64,000 nt of DNA from Symbiodinium natans (Eukaryota > Sar > Dinophyceae > Suessiales > Symbiodiniaceae). The notes under the pieces are model-generated. The model did not search any database. It saw only the letters and a program-made list of their open reading frames with translations, and was not told where the DNA came from. Within the stretch, counting starts at the first letter, position 1, and each line of letters opens with the position of its first letter. Shown here piece after piece: positions 28,465 to 38,800 of the stretch. The stretch lies in NCBI GenBank assembly GCA_905221605.1, contig CAJNDS010002745.1, positions 1,828,203-1,892,202 of the forward strand, read 5' to 3'. The translations under genes and the position numbers were made by a program.

Positions 28465-28982
28465 TTAGAGCTCTGTAGCATTTGCTGCGAAGACGTCAAG
28501 ACATCTGTTGATGATCTTGGACTGACAAAAAGCATAGATGTCAGGATCGTCGCGCTCTAGTTTGGCTGCAGCAGTCTTGCCTTTCTCGATGGATGCGGGG
28601 AAGAGAGGCATTTAGGTTTTGCCACTCCTTCCTCAGAGGGCCCAATGAGACAGTGCCTGTGGCTCACTAGTTCTTCGCACTGCATACTTCGTTCAGGGTA
28701 GCAAGGTGGCGCATTCCCTCATTAAACGCACCGCCCCTCGCCATCCTTCAACGTGGCTTCGAAGAAGCTTTGCGCGGCTTCAGCCCACATCAGAGCTGTT
28801 GCTGCCTGCTTTCGCTGCTACGATGCCTTCCTGCATCCCATGCTGGCGTATGATCGCCTGCATAGCGCTGGTCGTAGGTGCTCTCGGCCAAGAGGCTCAA
28901 GTTCGAGCTCAAGTTCGGCAACACTGACAATGGCGAGGCGCTGGCTGAGCCGCGTGACCTCATCCTGGGTGGATTCCCTCAT
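28465..28982 (-). CDS. hypothetical coiled-coil protein, multi-exon, with an in-frame TAG
   Basis: From ATG 28982 (or acceptor CCACCCAG at 28965) the frame reads DEVTRLSQRLAIVSVAEL and on, meets TAG at 28818-28820, then continues in the same frame RKQAATALMWAEAAQSFF and EATLKDGEGRC, ending TGC|GTTTAATG (donor near 28727). A later island reads TAAAKLERDDPDIYAFCQ and on to TAA at 28465. Either an unseen intron removes the TAG or the gene is broken there. Plus-strand frames over the same bases are also open (LKFELKFGNTDNGEALAE), so strand is not proven. Confidence 0.45.
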
Positions 28983-29000
28983 TCCTCCGAAGAACTATGA

Positions 29001-29110
29001 CTTAGACCAAAGAGTAACCTGGGAATAAAAAGGGTGCCCTTCTTGGTTTAAAGGGGCCGAAGGGAAGTACACCGTAACCACAGGGAACGGGCGCCTACTC
29101 TGGGTCCTGG
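29001..29110. mobile_element. short element with CTAGGACCCAGAGTA-type ends
   Basis: Ends CTTAGACCAAAGAGTAACC and CTACTCTGGGTCCTGG. Inside is AAAGGGTGCCCTT with a T-rich middle. Related copies lie at about 35563-35676, 50283-50402 and 59713-59827, with fragments near 940, 22020, 22160, 22860-22930, 24645, 45820 and 56000. Confidence 0.75.
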
Positions 29111-29212
29111 ATGAAAAAAGCGCGATTGTGAGTGGGGTTTGGGTTTTAGGGTTGAGGATTTAGGGGTCAGGGTTTAGGGTTGTACATAGAGTACCTATGG
29201 TGAAACATAGCT

Positions 29213-29561
29213 ATGGCTTTCTTTTGGGCACTTCTAGCCCAACTTCTCTTCCCGAGAGCCCAAACCCTTCTTTTAAGTGCCCGTGAACCTTCGAGTACAG
29301 CCTTGGACCAGAAAAATATCACTAGCATGTCTACAAGCAGCTTTGTTGCTGTTGTTCTTACTACCAACATTATTGTTGCTGGTTTAGGGTTTAGGGTTTA
29401 GGGTTTGGAGTTGAGGGTTTAGGGTTTAGGGTTTAGGGTTTAGGGTTTAGGGTTTAGGGTTTAGGGTTTAGGGTTTAGGGTTGTCTGCAAAACTTGTTCG
29501 CCGGATGCTCTTCAGGGTGTTTGCTGCCCGCTGCAAGGAACCAGTGATGTTCCCTGTGTAG
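29213..29561 (+). CDS. hypothetical small membrane protein with a telomeric intron
   Basis: Exon 29213-29381 starts MAFFWALLAQLLFPRAQT and ends VAVVLTTNIIVA plus G. The intron 29382-29478 is almost wholly TTTAGGG, starting GTTTAGGG and ending TTTAG. Exon 29479-29561 continues SAKLVRRMLFRVFAARCK and on to TAG. The phases fit (one base plus two). Two hydrophobic segments lie in exon 1. Part of exon 1 resembles the GTTCATGG-type element, which lowers confidence. Confidence 0.45.
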
Positions 29562-29888
29562 TAAAACCGTAAACCCCAAACCCTGAAACCCTGTTTAGGG
29601 TTTAGGGTTTAGGGTAAGGTTTTAGGGTTTAGGGTTTAGGGTTTCGGGTTTAGGGTTGCCCTTACACCCCAAAACCTTTTTCCCTTACAGCCCTCCCAGC
29701 GCCCGGAGTCCCCCAGTTTACACAATCAGCACTAGGAACTTTGGGGACTTGGGAATGTCAGCGCCTTACATGACCCCTTAAACCCTGAAACCCCGCAACA
29801 AAAAAAAAAAAAACGGCCTCTCAAGTCTGAAATTCCGTACAAAGAAGTAAAGTACCAAGAGCCCCAGAAGTAAAGCAAAGGTCTCAAG

Positions 29889-29933
29889 CGGCCTCCTCGG
29901 TCGGCAGATGCACGACCTGGCGCGAGTGAGCAG
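29889..29933 (+). CDS. hypothetical protein, short exon
   Basis: Acceptor GTCTCAAG or the inner TCGGCAG, donor CAG|GTGAGGG, the best donor match in the area. Frame ambiguous: RPPRSADARPGASEQ or MHDLARVS. Confidence 0.4.
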
Positions 29934-29964
29934 GTGAGGGCGCACGGTCCCCTGAAACCCGAAG

Positions 29965-30042
29965 AGTGTTTAGGGTTTAGGGTTTAGGGTTTAGGGTTTA
30001 GGGTTTAGGGTTTAGGGTTTAGGGTTTAGGGTTTAGGGTGTG
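29965..30042. repeat. telomere-type array (TTTAGGG)
   Basis: About 11 units. Confidence 0.95.
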
Positions 30043-30045
30043 GGG

Positions 30046-30148
30046 TTGGGATGTTCCCCCTTGCACTAACAGTTCTTAATTAGTAGGGACTATAATATCC
30101 CCTTATAATCCCTGTTGAGGATTGTTAGTATAAAGGGGAACATCCCAA
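30046..30148. mobile_element. GGGATGTTCCCC-family foldback element
   Basis: 103 bp, ends TTGGGATGTTCCCC / GGGGAACATCCCAA, with inner ACTAACAGTTCTTAAT complementary to ATTGTTAGTAT. It abuts the telomeric array on its left. Confidence 0.85.
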
Positions 30149-30690
30149 GGTGTATGTAGGGTCTTAGGGTTTAGGATTTAGCATATAGGGTTCAGGGCGC
30201 TTGCGCATGCTGAAAATGCGCTACTGCCTGCTGGGGATACTATGGGGGAAGCCAAAGGTTATGGTGTGCAATTAGAGAGGGCTTAGGGTTTAGGGTCTAA
30301 CCCTCAACCCTAAACCTTTACCCCCTCAACTAAACGCCTCCAAGTCCCCTAACAACCCTATAGCCTTTTGCCCCACAACCTTCAACAACCTATATAAGCC
30401 CGATAAGCCTTCAAGAGACCTGAACCCCATTCCTTTTGCCCTCAACAGGCCCAAAACCCTGCAAACCTAAAGCCTCAACAACCCTAAAGCCTCAACAAAC
30501 CCAAGCTTTCCCAAAACCCAAAACCCTCCGCAACCCTGTACTAGTCCTGCTTAAGAACCGCCAAAAACAAAAAAAAACATTCTTCCTAAGGGGGGAATAT
30601 AGGGATTATTATCTTATATTCTTTTGGGGTTCTTCAGCAACTAACAGAAAAAACCTGAACCTCACAAGAGTTGCTTCAGCCGGGGCCGCT
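30149..30690. other. foldback fragment, C/A-rich text and one tiny frame
   Basis: A 22-codon frame (MLKMRYCLLGILWGKPKV and on, 30207-30275, +) and a CTTAAGAACCC-type element near 30540-30650. No firm gene. Confidence 0.35.
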
Positions 30691-30696
30691 CCACAG

Positions 30697-30757
30697 CGGG
30701 CGACCAGGTCTGGACTCAACGTCCGGGAGCCCTCCTCCTCGCTGCATTCATTCTGGG
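30697..30757 (+). CDS. hypothetical protein, internal exon
   Basis: Acceptor CTCCACAG, reading RATRSGLNVREPSSSLHS and on, donor TGGG|GTCTATC. No family recognised. Confidence 0.45.
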
Positions 30758-30783
30758 GTCTATCAGGATTTAGAGGGCTTGGG

Positions 30784-30882
30784 TTGGGATGTTACCCCTA
30801 AAACGAACAGTCCTTCATCGGGATTACAATAAGGCCATAGGTCCCAATTAAGGACTGTTAGCATAAGGGGGGGACATCCCAA
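30784..30882. mobile_element. GGGATGTTCCCC-family foldback element
   Basis: Ends TTGGGATGTTACCCC / GGGGGGACATCCCAA with inner AACAGTCCTTCAT / ATTAAGGACTGTTA. Confidence 0.85.
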
Positions 30883-31398
30883 GGCTTGGGGTCTAGGCTT
30901 AGGGGTTCGCATTACTGGACGCTCCAGGGGGGGTGGGGGGTTGCACCTTTCCTTTTCTTCCACTTTGCGCTTTCTCCCTATCATGGCTAAGTGTTTTGAC
31001 CCCTGCCGCTCTCTTTTTGGGGGGTTAGGGCTCTACACTGCCATCGCCTCGCTTTTGTGGGGTTTAGGGTTGAGGTATCGCGTTGAAGTGCATATCTGCA
31101 CTCTAAGCCTTTAAACCCTAAACCCTAAACCCCAAACCCTGCACGGCAAAAAGGCCGGCAAGGACTGGGGGCCCGGGCGCCCATCTCGAAAGCCACGGCA
31201 AGGCGCGAGAGGGAGCCTAAACCCAGAACTTTTGAACACCACACCGAGACTTAGGGTTTAGGGTTGAGGATTTAGGATTGAGGGTTTAGGGTTGAGGGTT
31301 GATAAGGGACCCTTACAAGGGTTTACAAGTGTTTAAGGTTTAGGGGGTTAGGGTTTAGGGGTTGAGGGTTTAGGGTTAAGGGTGTAGGGTTGAGGGTT

Positions 31399-31647
31399 TT
31401 AGGGTTTAGGGCGTAGGGGCTTAGGGCTTAGGGGCTCAGGATTCTTGATCTCCTCAGTCGTGATCATCTCGATCTCCATGCAAGATGTGCTCTTCACCTC
31501 CTCCAGCATGCCCTCCTCGTCCTCGCCGTTGCGCTCGGCCTGCTCACCCTCGCCAGGGAAGCAGGCGCTGCCGCAAGAGCCTCCACAACATCCTCCGCAG
31601 CAGCCGGCACATCGGTGCCTTTTAACACCTCTCGTCATGAATGACAT
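31399..31647 (-). CDS. hypothetical Cys-rich acidic protein
   Basis: ATG 31647 starts MSFMTRGVKRHRC, then a cysteine/glycine cluster (AGCCGGCCGGSCGSACF), then an acidic tail (EGEQAERNGEDEEGMLEE). The stop comes from CCCTAA in the telomere-like sequence at the end, so the true end may be a splice site instead. The basic start and paired cysteines could favour lipid or metal attachment (inference). No family recognised. Confidence 0.55.
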   Translation of the reverse strand: MSFMTRGVKRHRCAGCCGGCCGGSCGSACFPGEGEQAERNGEDEEGMLEEVKSTSCMEIEMITTEEIKNPEPLSPKPLRPKP

Positions 31648-31659
31648 GGCGGCTTCCTA

Positions 31660-32035
31660 AAGTTAGGGGTACCTTTTTGGGGTCCTTGCTATGAAAGAAT
31701 CCTACTGTTTGGGGATCTATATTGGGGGTCTGATGCCGCACATGCTTATGACTTACAGGGTTGGCTGGTCAGGGAATTGGGTTTAAGGGTGCTGAGGATG
31801 AGCTCTAAAACCTAAGCCTTCGCAAACCTCAACGAACCTGTACAAGCTCGGACGGATTGTAATTCCCAGTTTGGTTTGGAGGACCCACGGGCGCTGAAAG
31901 GTGGTCGGATCCCAACAGCAGCACCCCCAAAACACTCCCCCAGCCCTGCCGGCTTAGGGTCTATCTGGGACCCTCTTTACCTACAGGCTTGTGGGCTGTA
32001 CCTACTCATAAAGGGTAGCAACTACTGCTCTAACC
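31660..32035. other. GGTACC-rich foldback element and a possible micro-exon
   Basis: An element TTAGGGGTACCTTTTTGGGG with related copies near 4850, 32360, 46300, 47266 and 58790. A + micro-exon 31870-31900 (FGLEDPRALK, AG/GT bounded) is possible. Confidence 0.35.
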
Positions 32036-32106
32036 CTAAGCCCTAAACCCTAAACCCTAAACCCTAAACCCTAAACCCCAGGTAGGGGTTAGGGTTTGGG
32101 GTTCAG

Positions 32107-32174
32107 GCTTGATCCTTGTCAAGAGACACGGGGGCCGAACTCCAAACCTTCTGCCTGTGGAACTTCCTTTGTAG
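32107..32174 (+). CDS. hypothetical protein, last exon
   Basis: After GGTTCAG two bases and LILVKRHGGRTPNLLPVE and on lead to TAG. The acceptor AG comes from a TTCAGG unit. No family recognised. Confidence 0.5.
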
Positions 32175-33240
32175 ATTTGATTTGGGTTTCGGGTTTAGGG
32201 TCTAGGGTCTAGGGTTTAGTGTTTAGGGTTTAGGGAAGCTTTGAATGCACAATAATTTGGGAGTTTACAAAGTAAGAGCCGTTTAGACCTGCCATCGCCA
32301 CCGTAACCAGGTAGGCTCTTGGGGATACTTTCTAGTTTCCCCTTGTTGGGTTTAAGAGGCCCCTAGGAGGGTTTACGAAAGTAGGGGACCCCTAAAACAG
32401 CCCCCTCCCAAATAGTAGGATTCTAAGGACCCCGATAAGGTACCCCCAATTTCGGAAACCCCCAGGAAAAGACCTCAGTACTTAACCGTCTTGGAAACGG
32501 TATTTACTACTTGGAAGCTCTTTTGACTTACTAAGTCTACTTAGTATCCCATAGAAACTCTACTATGTGATCCCCATAATCCGCCGTACTAACCCTCCTT
32601 ACTAGTTACTACGCGAACAGGGCTTCCAAGTATGCTTTCCTCAGTTACGCGGGAATATGGTGCTCTCCGGGAAAGGTTTCGAGACAAGCTCCAAGCCGTA
32701 AACCCTAAAACCCACGCCCCAAACTCCGGACGCCAAACCCTAAATCTCGAAATCCTGAACCCCAAAATTTCGAAACCCCAAACTCAAACCCCTAAACCCC
32801 AAAATCCCTAAACCACAAATCCCTCAACCCTGGACCCAAAATCCCGTAATCCCCAAGCCCCTAGCCCTAGATCCCTAAACCCCAAAATCCCCTAAACCCC
32901 AACATCCACCAAACCATAATATGCCCTAGCCCCAACCCTCAACACTACATCCCTGAACCCCCAAATCCCTAAACCCAAAACCCCAAAACCCCCAACCCCA
33001 AAACCCTAAACTCCTACCCTGATTCCCCAAACCCCAAATCCCCCCCCCAAAAAAAATAAAAAACAGAAAAAATCAAAAACCCAAAAACACTGAATTAAAC
33101 CCTAAACTCCTGAACTCCAAGAACCCCACAAAACCCCAACCTCGCCCGCCCGCCCCCCTCCCCAAAAAACGAAAAAAAAACAAAAAACAACCAACAAAAA
33201 AACAAACCCCTAAACCCTAAACCCTAAACCCTAAACCCTA
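32175..33240. other. foldback element then drifted CCCTAAA text
   Basis: A GTACCCC foldback (32360-32460), then C/A-rich degenerate telomere-like DNA to 33200. No gene seen. Confidence 0.6.
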
Positions 33241-33257
33241 AACCCTAAACCCTAAAC

Positions 33258-33745
33258 CTCCCGGTGTCTGGGGCGGCCCGGCTGGGCGCCCGGAGGTGTA
33301 TCCAAGACTGCGCCGAGAGATGCAGGCCCTGCCTTGGTGTTCATAGTAGGGTTTAGGGTTTAGGGTTTAGGGTTTAGGGTTTAGGGTTTAGGGTTTAGGC
33401 TTTAGGGTTTAGGGTTTAGGGTTTAGAATCAGTGTAACCACACCTGACTTCATGAAACACTCCACCTTCACTTCTGCAAACCTACTGCTGAACCCTACAA
33501 CCGTGACGTGCCCAAACCCTACTTGGAGGTTCATGGATACTTGGAAGTCGGGTCAACGTAGGCCGAAGAAAGCCCTAAACCCTAAACGCTAAACCCTGAA
33601 CCCTGAACCCTGAACCCTGAACCCTGAACCCTGAACCCTAAACCCTAAACCCCAAACCAAAGCCCCTACACCCCCCGAAGATTTCTTCGGGCCTTCCGGG
33701 ACGTCGAGCCGAGGGCGACACCTCATGATACAGCCAGGTGGTGAC
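33258..33745 (-). CDS. hypothetical protein, three exons in compatible phase
   Basis: Exon 33745-33672: acceptor TTGCGAG, VTTWLYHEVSPSARRPGR and on, donor GG|GTGTAG. Exon starting 33518 or after GGTTCAG: FGHVTVVGFSSRFAEVKV and on, donor G|GTGTGG at 33444. Exon to 33258: after GGCAG, PASLGAVLDTPPGAQPGR and on, donor GAG|GTTTAGGG. With those acceptors the phases agree. Telomeric arrays separate the exons. No family recognised. Confidence 0.5.
33594..33655. repeat. telomere-variant block (CCCTGAA)
   Basis: Six CCCTGAA units inside CCCTAAA units. The complement of the TTCAGGG block at 8340. Confidence 0.9.
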
Positions 33746-34664
33746 CTCGCAAGTTGCACTCACAAGAGGGTTTAGGGTTTAGGGTCTATAGGGCTTAGGG
33801 TTTAGGGTTTGGGGTTTGGTTTGGGGTTTAGGTCGATGCGCGATTAGGTTTACAGGGGCTTATGTCGGTTTGCGCCACTTGCAGGGCCATAAGGCTTATT
33901 GGGCTTGAAGATTTAGCTTGTACCTGTTCACAGGCTTTACAAAGCTTCCAGGGCTTGTATGGCGTTTTAGGATTTGCAGGTTGTATAGGCTAGGGCGTGC
34001 AGGGTTTATAGGGCTAACCCTACACCCTAAACCCTAAACCCTAGACCCTAAAACCCCAGGAAATCACACTTCTGGGATCTTCACACCTGAGCCCGTTTAG
34101 TCCTCTTGGGGTTTAGGGTTTAGGGTTTAGGGGAAAGACTCTTCCTGCAGGCCCCCTAAGCCCCAAGAATATTTAAGAAGACGGCAAGCCCAAAATCTCG
34201 ACAAGCCCTATGGCGCCCTACAAGCCCGATAGTTTTAGGTTAAGGTTCAGGGTTTGGGGCTTAGGGTTTGGGGTGAGGGACCCGAACGGCTAAGAGGTGT
34301 AAACAAGAGAACGCGGGCTAATTGCAGAGCTACGCCTGAGACCGTCCTAGACCCAAGCAAGCCCCAAATGGGTTTGCGGTTTAGGGTTTAGGGTGTAGGG
34401 TTTAGGGTCTGCCTGAACCAGTGGCCCGGATTGCAGGGAGACCTGGGATCCGGACCCTGGACCCGGACTTCAAAACCCTGAGCCCTGAACCCTGAAGCCC
34501 GCTTGGAGGTTCATGGAACCCTAAACCCTAAACCCTAAACCCTAAACCCTAAACCCTAAACCCTCAACCTATAAGTAAGCTAACTTATGGTAAGAACCTT
34601 GCTCAAGGTATTTATATCTCTACTAACTACCAAGGAGAGAAACAAAACTTAAACTTCATTTTTC

Positions 34665-34770
34665 CTACTAAATAAAGAAACCCAAAAAGTTTAAAGTTCA
34701 GCTGTTGGAGAATCAATATTCCTACCAAATAAGGAAACCCAAAAAGGTTTAAAGTTCAGCTGTTGGAGAA
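34665..34770. repeat. about 55-bp tandem duplication
   Basis: CCTACTAAATAAAGAAACCC to GCTGTTGGAGAA occurs twice with small changes, inside the frame described next. Confidence 0.75.
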
Positions 34771-34846
34771 GTAAGCTACTAGACGACTGAGCGTCCGGCA
34801 CGCCAGAGAGGGAGGCCACAAAAGCACCGTGCAGCGAAGGTGCCAG
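34691..34846 (-). CDS. hypothetical protein, last exon of 51 residues
   Basis: After CTCCTCCCCAG the minus strand reads LAPSLHGAFVASLSGVPD, then QLNFKPFWVSLFGRN and on to TAA. It runs through the tandem duplication. The plus strand offers only an 11-residue exon here. No family recognised. Confidence 0.5.
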   Translation of the reverse strand: MAPSLHGAFVASLSGVPDAQSSSSLLLQQLNFKPFWVSLFGRNIDSPTAEL

Positions 34847-34980
34847 CTGGGGAGGAGAGAGGGTTTAGGGTTTAGGGTTTAGGGTTTAGGGTTTAGGGTT
34901 TAGGGTTTAGCGTTTAGGTTTAGGGTTTCGGGTTTAGGGCTCGAGAGGTTAGGGCTTTTGGGTTTAGGGTTTAGTAAGCC

Positions 34981-35065
34981 TAGGCAGAAAACCACTATTT
35001 GCTTAAGAACCCCCCCCCAAAACAAATGAAAATAGTCTTCCTTAACAATTGGGTAACATCCCTAA
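34981..35065. mobile_element. CTTAAGAACCCC-family fragment
   Basis: ACTATTTGCTTAAGAACCCC with partial partner, related to the intact copy at 56311. Confidence 0.55.
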
Positions 35066-35286
35066 CTTAGAGTGTTTGGTTTAGGGCTTAGCTTGCAGGG
35101 CGAAATGGCAGAATTGGCTAGAGGCTACTTTGTCTTGAAAAAGCCCCAATACCCTAAACCCTGAACCCTATAAACCCTCTAAACCCTCTAAACCCTAAAC
35201 CCTAAACCCTAAACCCTAAACCCTAAACCCTGAACCCTAACGACATCAAACTTTCTAGGAAGAATCAGGTCCAAAAAGCCCATAAC

Positions 35287-35362
35287 TGATCAGTTCCCAC
35301 ACCCATGGCTGGCCTCGCCGTCCACGTGAACGAGGACCTGCCACAACTGGCTTTCAGGGCTC
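35287..35362. CDS. coding-like island, strand unresolved
   Basis: Plus: MAGLAVHVNEDLPQLAFR to a telomere-type TAG. Minus: after TTGTGGCAG, VLVHVDGEASHGCGN to TGA. Flanked by CCCTAAA and TTTAGGG arrays. Confidence 0.35.
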
Positions 35363-35758
35363 CGATTTAGGGTTTAGGGTTTAGGGTGTAGGGGCAAGCA
35401 AAGAAACAGGAATCAGGTGGCTTGGAGGGTCATTGGGGTGTTTTATTCAGGGGTTGGGGGGTTTAGGGTTTAGGGTTTCGTGGAAAGTTAAAGAAGTGGA
35501 CGCTCGATCTTGAGTCTGAGCAACTGCCGTCCACCAAAAGAACACCCCCAACCCCAGGCTACAACCGGGAGTAACCTAGGCAAAAAAAGGGTACCCTTCT
35601 TGGTTTAAAGGGGATGATAAGGGAACCCCAACCCTTCAAAAAAAAATGAAAAACAGGGCCTACTCCCGGCCCTAGTTACCCTAACCCTAAACCCTAAACC
35701 CTAAAACCCTAAAACCCTAAAACCCTAAACCCTAAACCCTAAACCCTAAACCCTAAAC

Positions 35759-35866
35759 CCCCGCATTGATCATGAATCCATGAAAGGCCAGGGAGGCTCT
35801 GCCTTTCGCGACTTCGTCGGTGTTTTCTTTCCTGCGCCGCAGCTTAAAGGGAATCTCGGGATGGCC
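35759..35866 (-). CDS. hypothetical protein, exon with telomeric acceptor and donor
   Basis: The upstream array ends TTTAG directly before GGCCATCCC. The exon then reads GHPEIPFKLRRRKENTDE and VAKGRASLAFHGFMINAG, 36 codons in phase 0, and ends GGG|GTTTAGGG. Both splice sites would thus be telomere-type sequence. The plus strand is partly open too (GGSAFRDFVGVFFPAPQL). No family recognised. Confidence 0.6.
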
Positions 35867-35879
35867 CTAAACCCTAAAC

Positions 35880-36450
35880 CCTAAACCCTCAACTCTAAAC
35901 CCTTCCTAAACATGATCTTCTTGAACCCAACCAAGGGACATGTATAATCTCTCAAGGGCCTATCTAGGCTAAGGGGTAGAATGAGGGAACCCTTGAAGGG
36001 AGTGTGGGCTGCCCCCCCCCCCCCCCCATCATCCCCATAGTACCCCCCATGGTACCCCCCCCCCCCCCGCCCCCCGCCCCCCCACCCCCCTGTGGGTTGG
36101 TTTTTGGGTTTTAGGGCTAGAGTTTAGGGTTTAGGGTTTGGGGTTTAGGGTTTAGGGTTTGGGCGGTTTGGCGGGGGGAGAGGGGGGGGGGGGAGTGGCG
36201 AAGGGATCATGTACATATATATATATATATATAGAGACTAGGGGAATAGGGGTAATGATGCGAATGCTTCGGGATGCGGGCAGCCACCAGTCCGAACTCC
36301 CGCACACCAGAGCCTCAACCCCCCCCCCCGCCCCCGGAGCCGAAAAGAGCTTTGAACTCTAGGGCCTATCCATCTAGGTTTGGTTGCCCTAAACCCTAAC
36401 CCTAATCCCGGCTTCACGCTCGGGGCTTGGGGTCCTAGAGCCTCGAGCTC
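35880..36450. other. repeat fragment, C runs and TA tract
   Basis: GATCTTCTTGAACCC-type repeat (35900-35970), long C tracts (36012-36090), TA run (36213-36231). No gene seen. Confidence 0.55.
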
Positions 36451-36458
36451 ATAGGGGT

Positions 36459-36538
36459 TTACAGCTCACTATCTGAGAAACGGAGCCACGATCGAGAATA
36501 TCCTGAAAAGAATGCTACCCGAATCTCGGAACGCACTT
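36459..36538 (-). CDS. hypothetical protein, last exon
   Basis: After AAACCTAG the minus strand reads VRSEIRVAFFSGYSRSWL and on to TAA. The plus strand gives KRSHDREYPEKNATRISE with donor AG|GTTTAGGG, so strand is uncertain. Confidence 0.45.
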
Positions 36539-36761
36539 CTAGGTTTAGGGTTTGGGGTTTGGGGTTGAAGAGGGGTTTAGAGCCTTTAAGGTTGACCTAA
36601 GACTCCGAAATATGCGCTTAAACCTCCGACTCTTCGGGCTCTTTGAAGTCCTGGGAAAATGCCCTAAGCCCCAAACCTAACCCTAGGGTTTAAAGTTTAG
36701 GGCTTGGGGTTTGGGGTTCAGGGGTAAGCCCTAAGCCCATTGTGCCTTCAATCTGCTGCAG

Positions 36762-36840
36762 CACACCGCTGGAAGATGACGGCGGCTGCAAGCGGCTGGT
36801 ACCTACAACGACTGCCGGAAGGAAGATGACACAAGCCTAA
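36762..36840 (+). CDS. hypothetical protein, last exon
   Basis: After TGCTGCAG one base and TPLEDDGGCKRLVPTTTA and on lead to TAA. GGAAGATGAC occurs twice within it. Confidence 0.4.
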
Positions 36841-37217
36841 CCAAGCGGCTCTTGCGGTTCCGGGTTTAAGGGAAAAGTAGGGCCCCCTTGTTTTTCTTGG
36901 CGGATGGGGCGGAACGCTACACCCGAAACCCTAAAGGTGGTTGGCCTTGATACTGGGCCGCAAAGCCCACTTGGGAAAGGACTGGTGCCCTCGGCTTTTT
37001 GTAGGGGATTCAGGGTTTAGGGTCTAAGCGTGGGGGGATAGACTCAACTTGACAGAGAGGGTTGCCCTGATTGTAGTTCTGTAGCTTCATGGGTGTCTAA
37101 CATGTCTTGTTTCGATACCCTGAATAAAAGCCTCCTTATTAAAGTAGAAACCCAAAAAGTAACATACTTCAGTGAACTGTCCTCATGAACTTTGTCTACT
37201 GGTCTTGAGGAGTCTTT

Positions 37218-37355
37218 ATGGAACGAACTGTGCAAGAAACATGCTTCTACCCCGACTTTTCATCGCTGGCGTGGCAACACCGCATTCAGCGTTTAGTCGT
37301 GTCACTTGAGGGCTTTAGCCCGAAAGCAAACCCCTCAACCACTGCATCACCACAA
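37218..37355 (+). CDS. hypothetical protein, ATG-initiated exon
   Basis: MERTVQETCFYPDFSSLA, then WQHRIQRLVVSLEGFSP, then runs into a TA/TATC microsatellite. The donor is unclear. No family recognised. Confidence 0.4.
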
Positions 37356-37362
37356 ACACTCT

Positions 37363-37490
37363 ATATATATATATACACACAATTATACATACAAGTCTAT
37401 ATGGTATGTATCTACCTATCTATCTATCTATCTATCTATCTATGCATATATATATATATATATAGAAATGCATATATGGGGTTCTTAGTG
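37363..37490. repeat. TA and TATC microsatellites
   Basis: TA runs and a TATC run (37413-37442). A further TA/CATA tract lies at 37721-37770. Confidence 0.95.
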
Positions 37491-37824
37491 CGAGTGGTTT
37501 GGGGTTTACTTGCGGATTCCTAGGTACTTATAGCCTATGGGGTTGTAAGCAAAGGGATATGTATGGTTGTGGCTAGCCATAGCACTGGTTGGGGCACACA
37601 CCCAGAATTCCAAGTCCATCCCACTTACAATTCTCATTACCCATAAAGCTGCGTTAGCGTCTACTACAGCCTAGCGAAAAGGTCTATTCCTTAACAGGCA
37701 TACTGGGAAGCCATACATGTGTGTATATATATACATGTATATATACATAATATATACACATATGCATACATGTACCGTTGAATTTACGGCATGTTCCTTC
37801 ATTTAGGGGTGGCTCCCTGGAGAC

Positions 37825-37937
37825 CTTGTTCAGCAAAGGTGCCTGCCACGGGCCGGAGAAGGGAGTCGCTGGCGTCTAAGGCCAGGGACGAGGCGTTGAC
37901 GCGGCGGAGCTGTTGGCGCAAGAGGGGCTGGAGGTCT
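37825..37937 (-). CDS. hypothetical protein, exon of about 37 codons
   Basis: After AACCTCAG the frame reads DLQPLLRQQLRRVNASSL and ALDASDSLLRPVAGTFAE, donor AAG|GTCTCC. Helical and leucine-rich. The other strand is much less protein-like. No family recognised. Confidence 0.6.
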
Positions 37938-38403
37938 CTGAGGTTTGAGGGTCTATAGGGTCCCTAAACCCTACACCCTCCTACTCCTAAACCCAAAACC
38001 CTAAACCTGTGACGCTGAACCCTAAACCCTAAACGAAACCTTTGACACTGACTCCCTAAGCCCTGCAAAAAAAATAACAACTGTTCCGCTGCCTAAACCT
38101 TAAACCTTTAGTCCTAAACCCCTAGACCCTAGACCTTACCCCTAAACCCTAAACCCTGAAACCCTAAACCTGAAACCCTAAAACCCCGAACTAATTGCCT
38201 CCTTCCCGAAAAAGGGCCAGGAAGTAAACCCCAAAACCCTAAAACCCCAGACATATATTATGTATATAGGGGATATGAGGTAACTACTTGCCTCCTTCCC
38301 GAAAAAAAGGGGGCAGGAAGTAAAAACCCTAAACCTCAAAGAAACCCTAGCCCCTAAACCCTAAACCCTAAACCCTAAACCCTACACCTCAAGAACCCTA
38401 CAC

Positions 38404-38456
38404 CTCAAGTGCGACCAACGGCCCCCCCTTGGTGCCTCCCACGGGTGCTCGCTGTC
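38404..38456 (-). CDS. hypothetical protein, internal exon
   Basis: Acceptor GTAGCCAG, reading DSEHPWEAPRGGRWSHL, donor GAG|GTGTAGGG. No family recognised. Confidence 0.5.
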
Positions 38457-38576
38457 CTGGCTACCGGTTTAAGGTTTCGGGTTTAGGGTTTTGGGTTTAT
38501 GGTTTAGGGTTTAGGTTTTAGGGTTTAGGTTTGGGGTTTAGGGTTTACGGTTAAGGGTTTACGGTTTAGGGTTCTT

Positions 38577-38800
38577 AGGTACATGGTCCCTTCACATGGG
38601 CCCTTCAGTGGGGGACCCTTCTACGCACCTTATTACGCCCTGGAACACCCTCAGAACCCCTTAAGGAAGGTAAAGGACCACATTGTGGAAGCATGTTCCA
38701 GGGTCCCTTCAGTGGGGAACCTTACATGCACCGTGTATGCCATGTAAACCCCAAGGGCCCCTACTTCAGAACCATTAAGGAACCATGTAACTTGCCCTTA
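38577..38800. mobile_element. ACATGGTCCCTT-type element, two tandem copies
   Basis: ACATGGTCCCTTCA and GGACCACATTG / GGAACCATGTAA mark two adjacent copies of a foldback element. Relatives lie at about 27100-27180 and 50142-50280. Confidence 0.6.
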
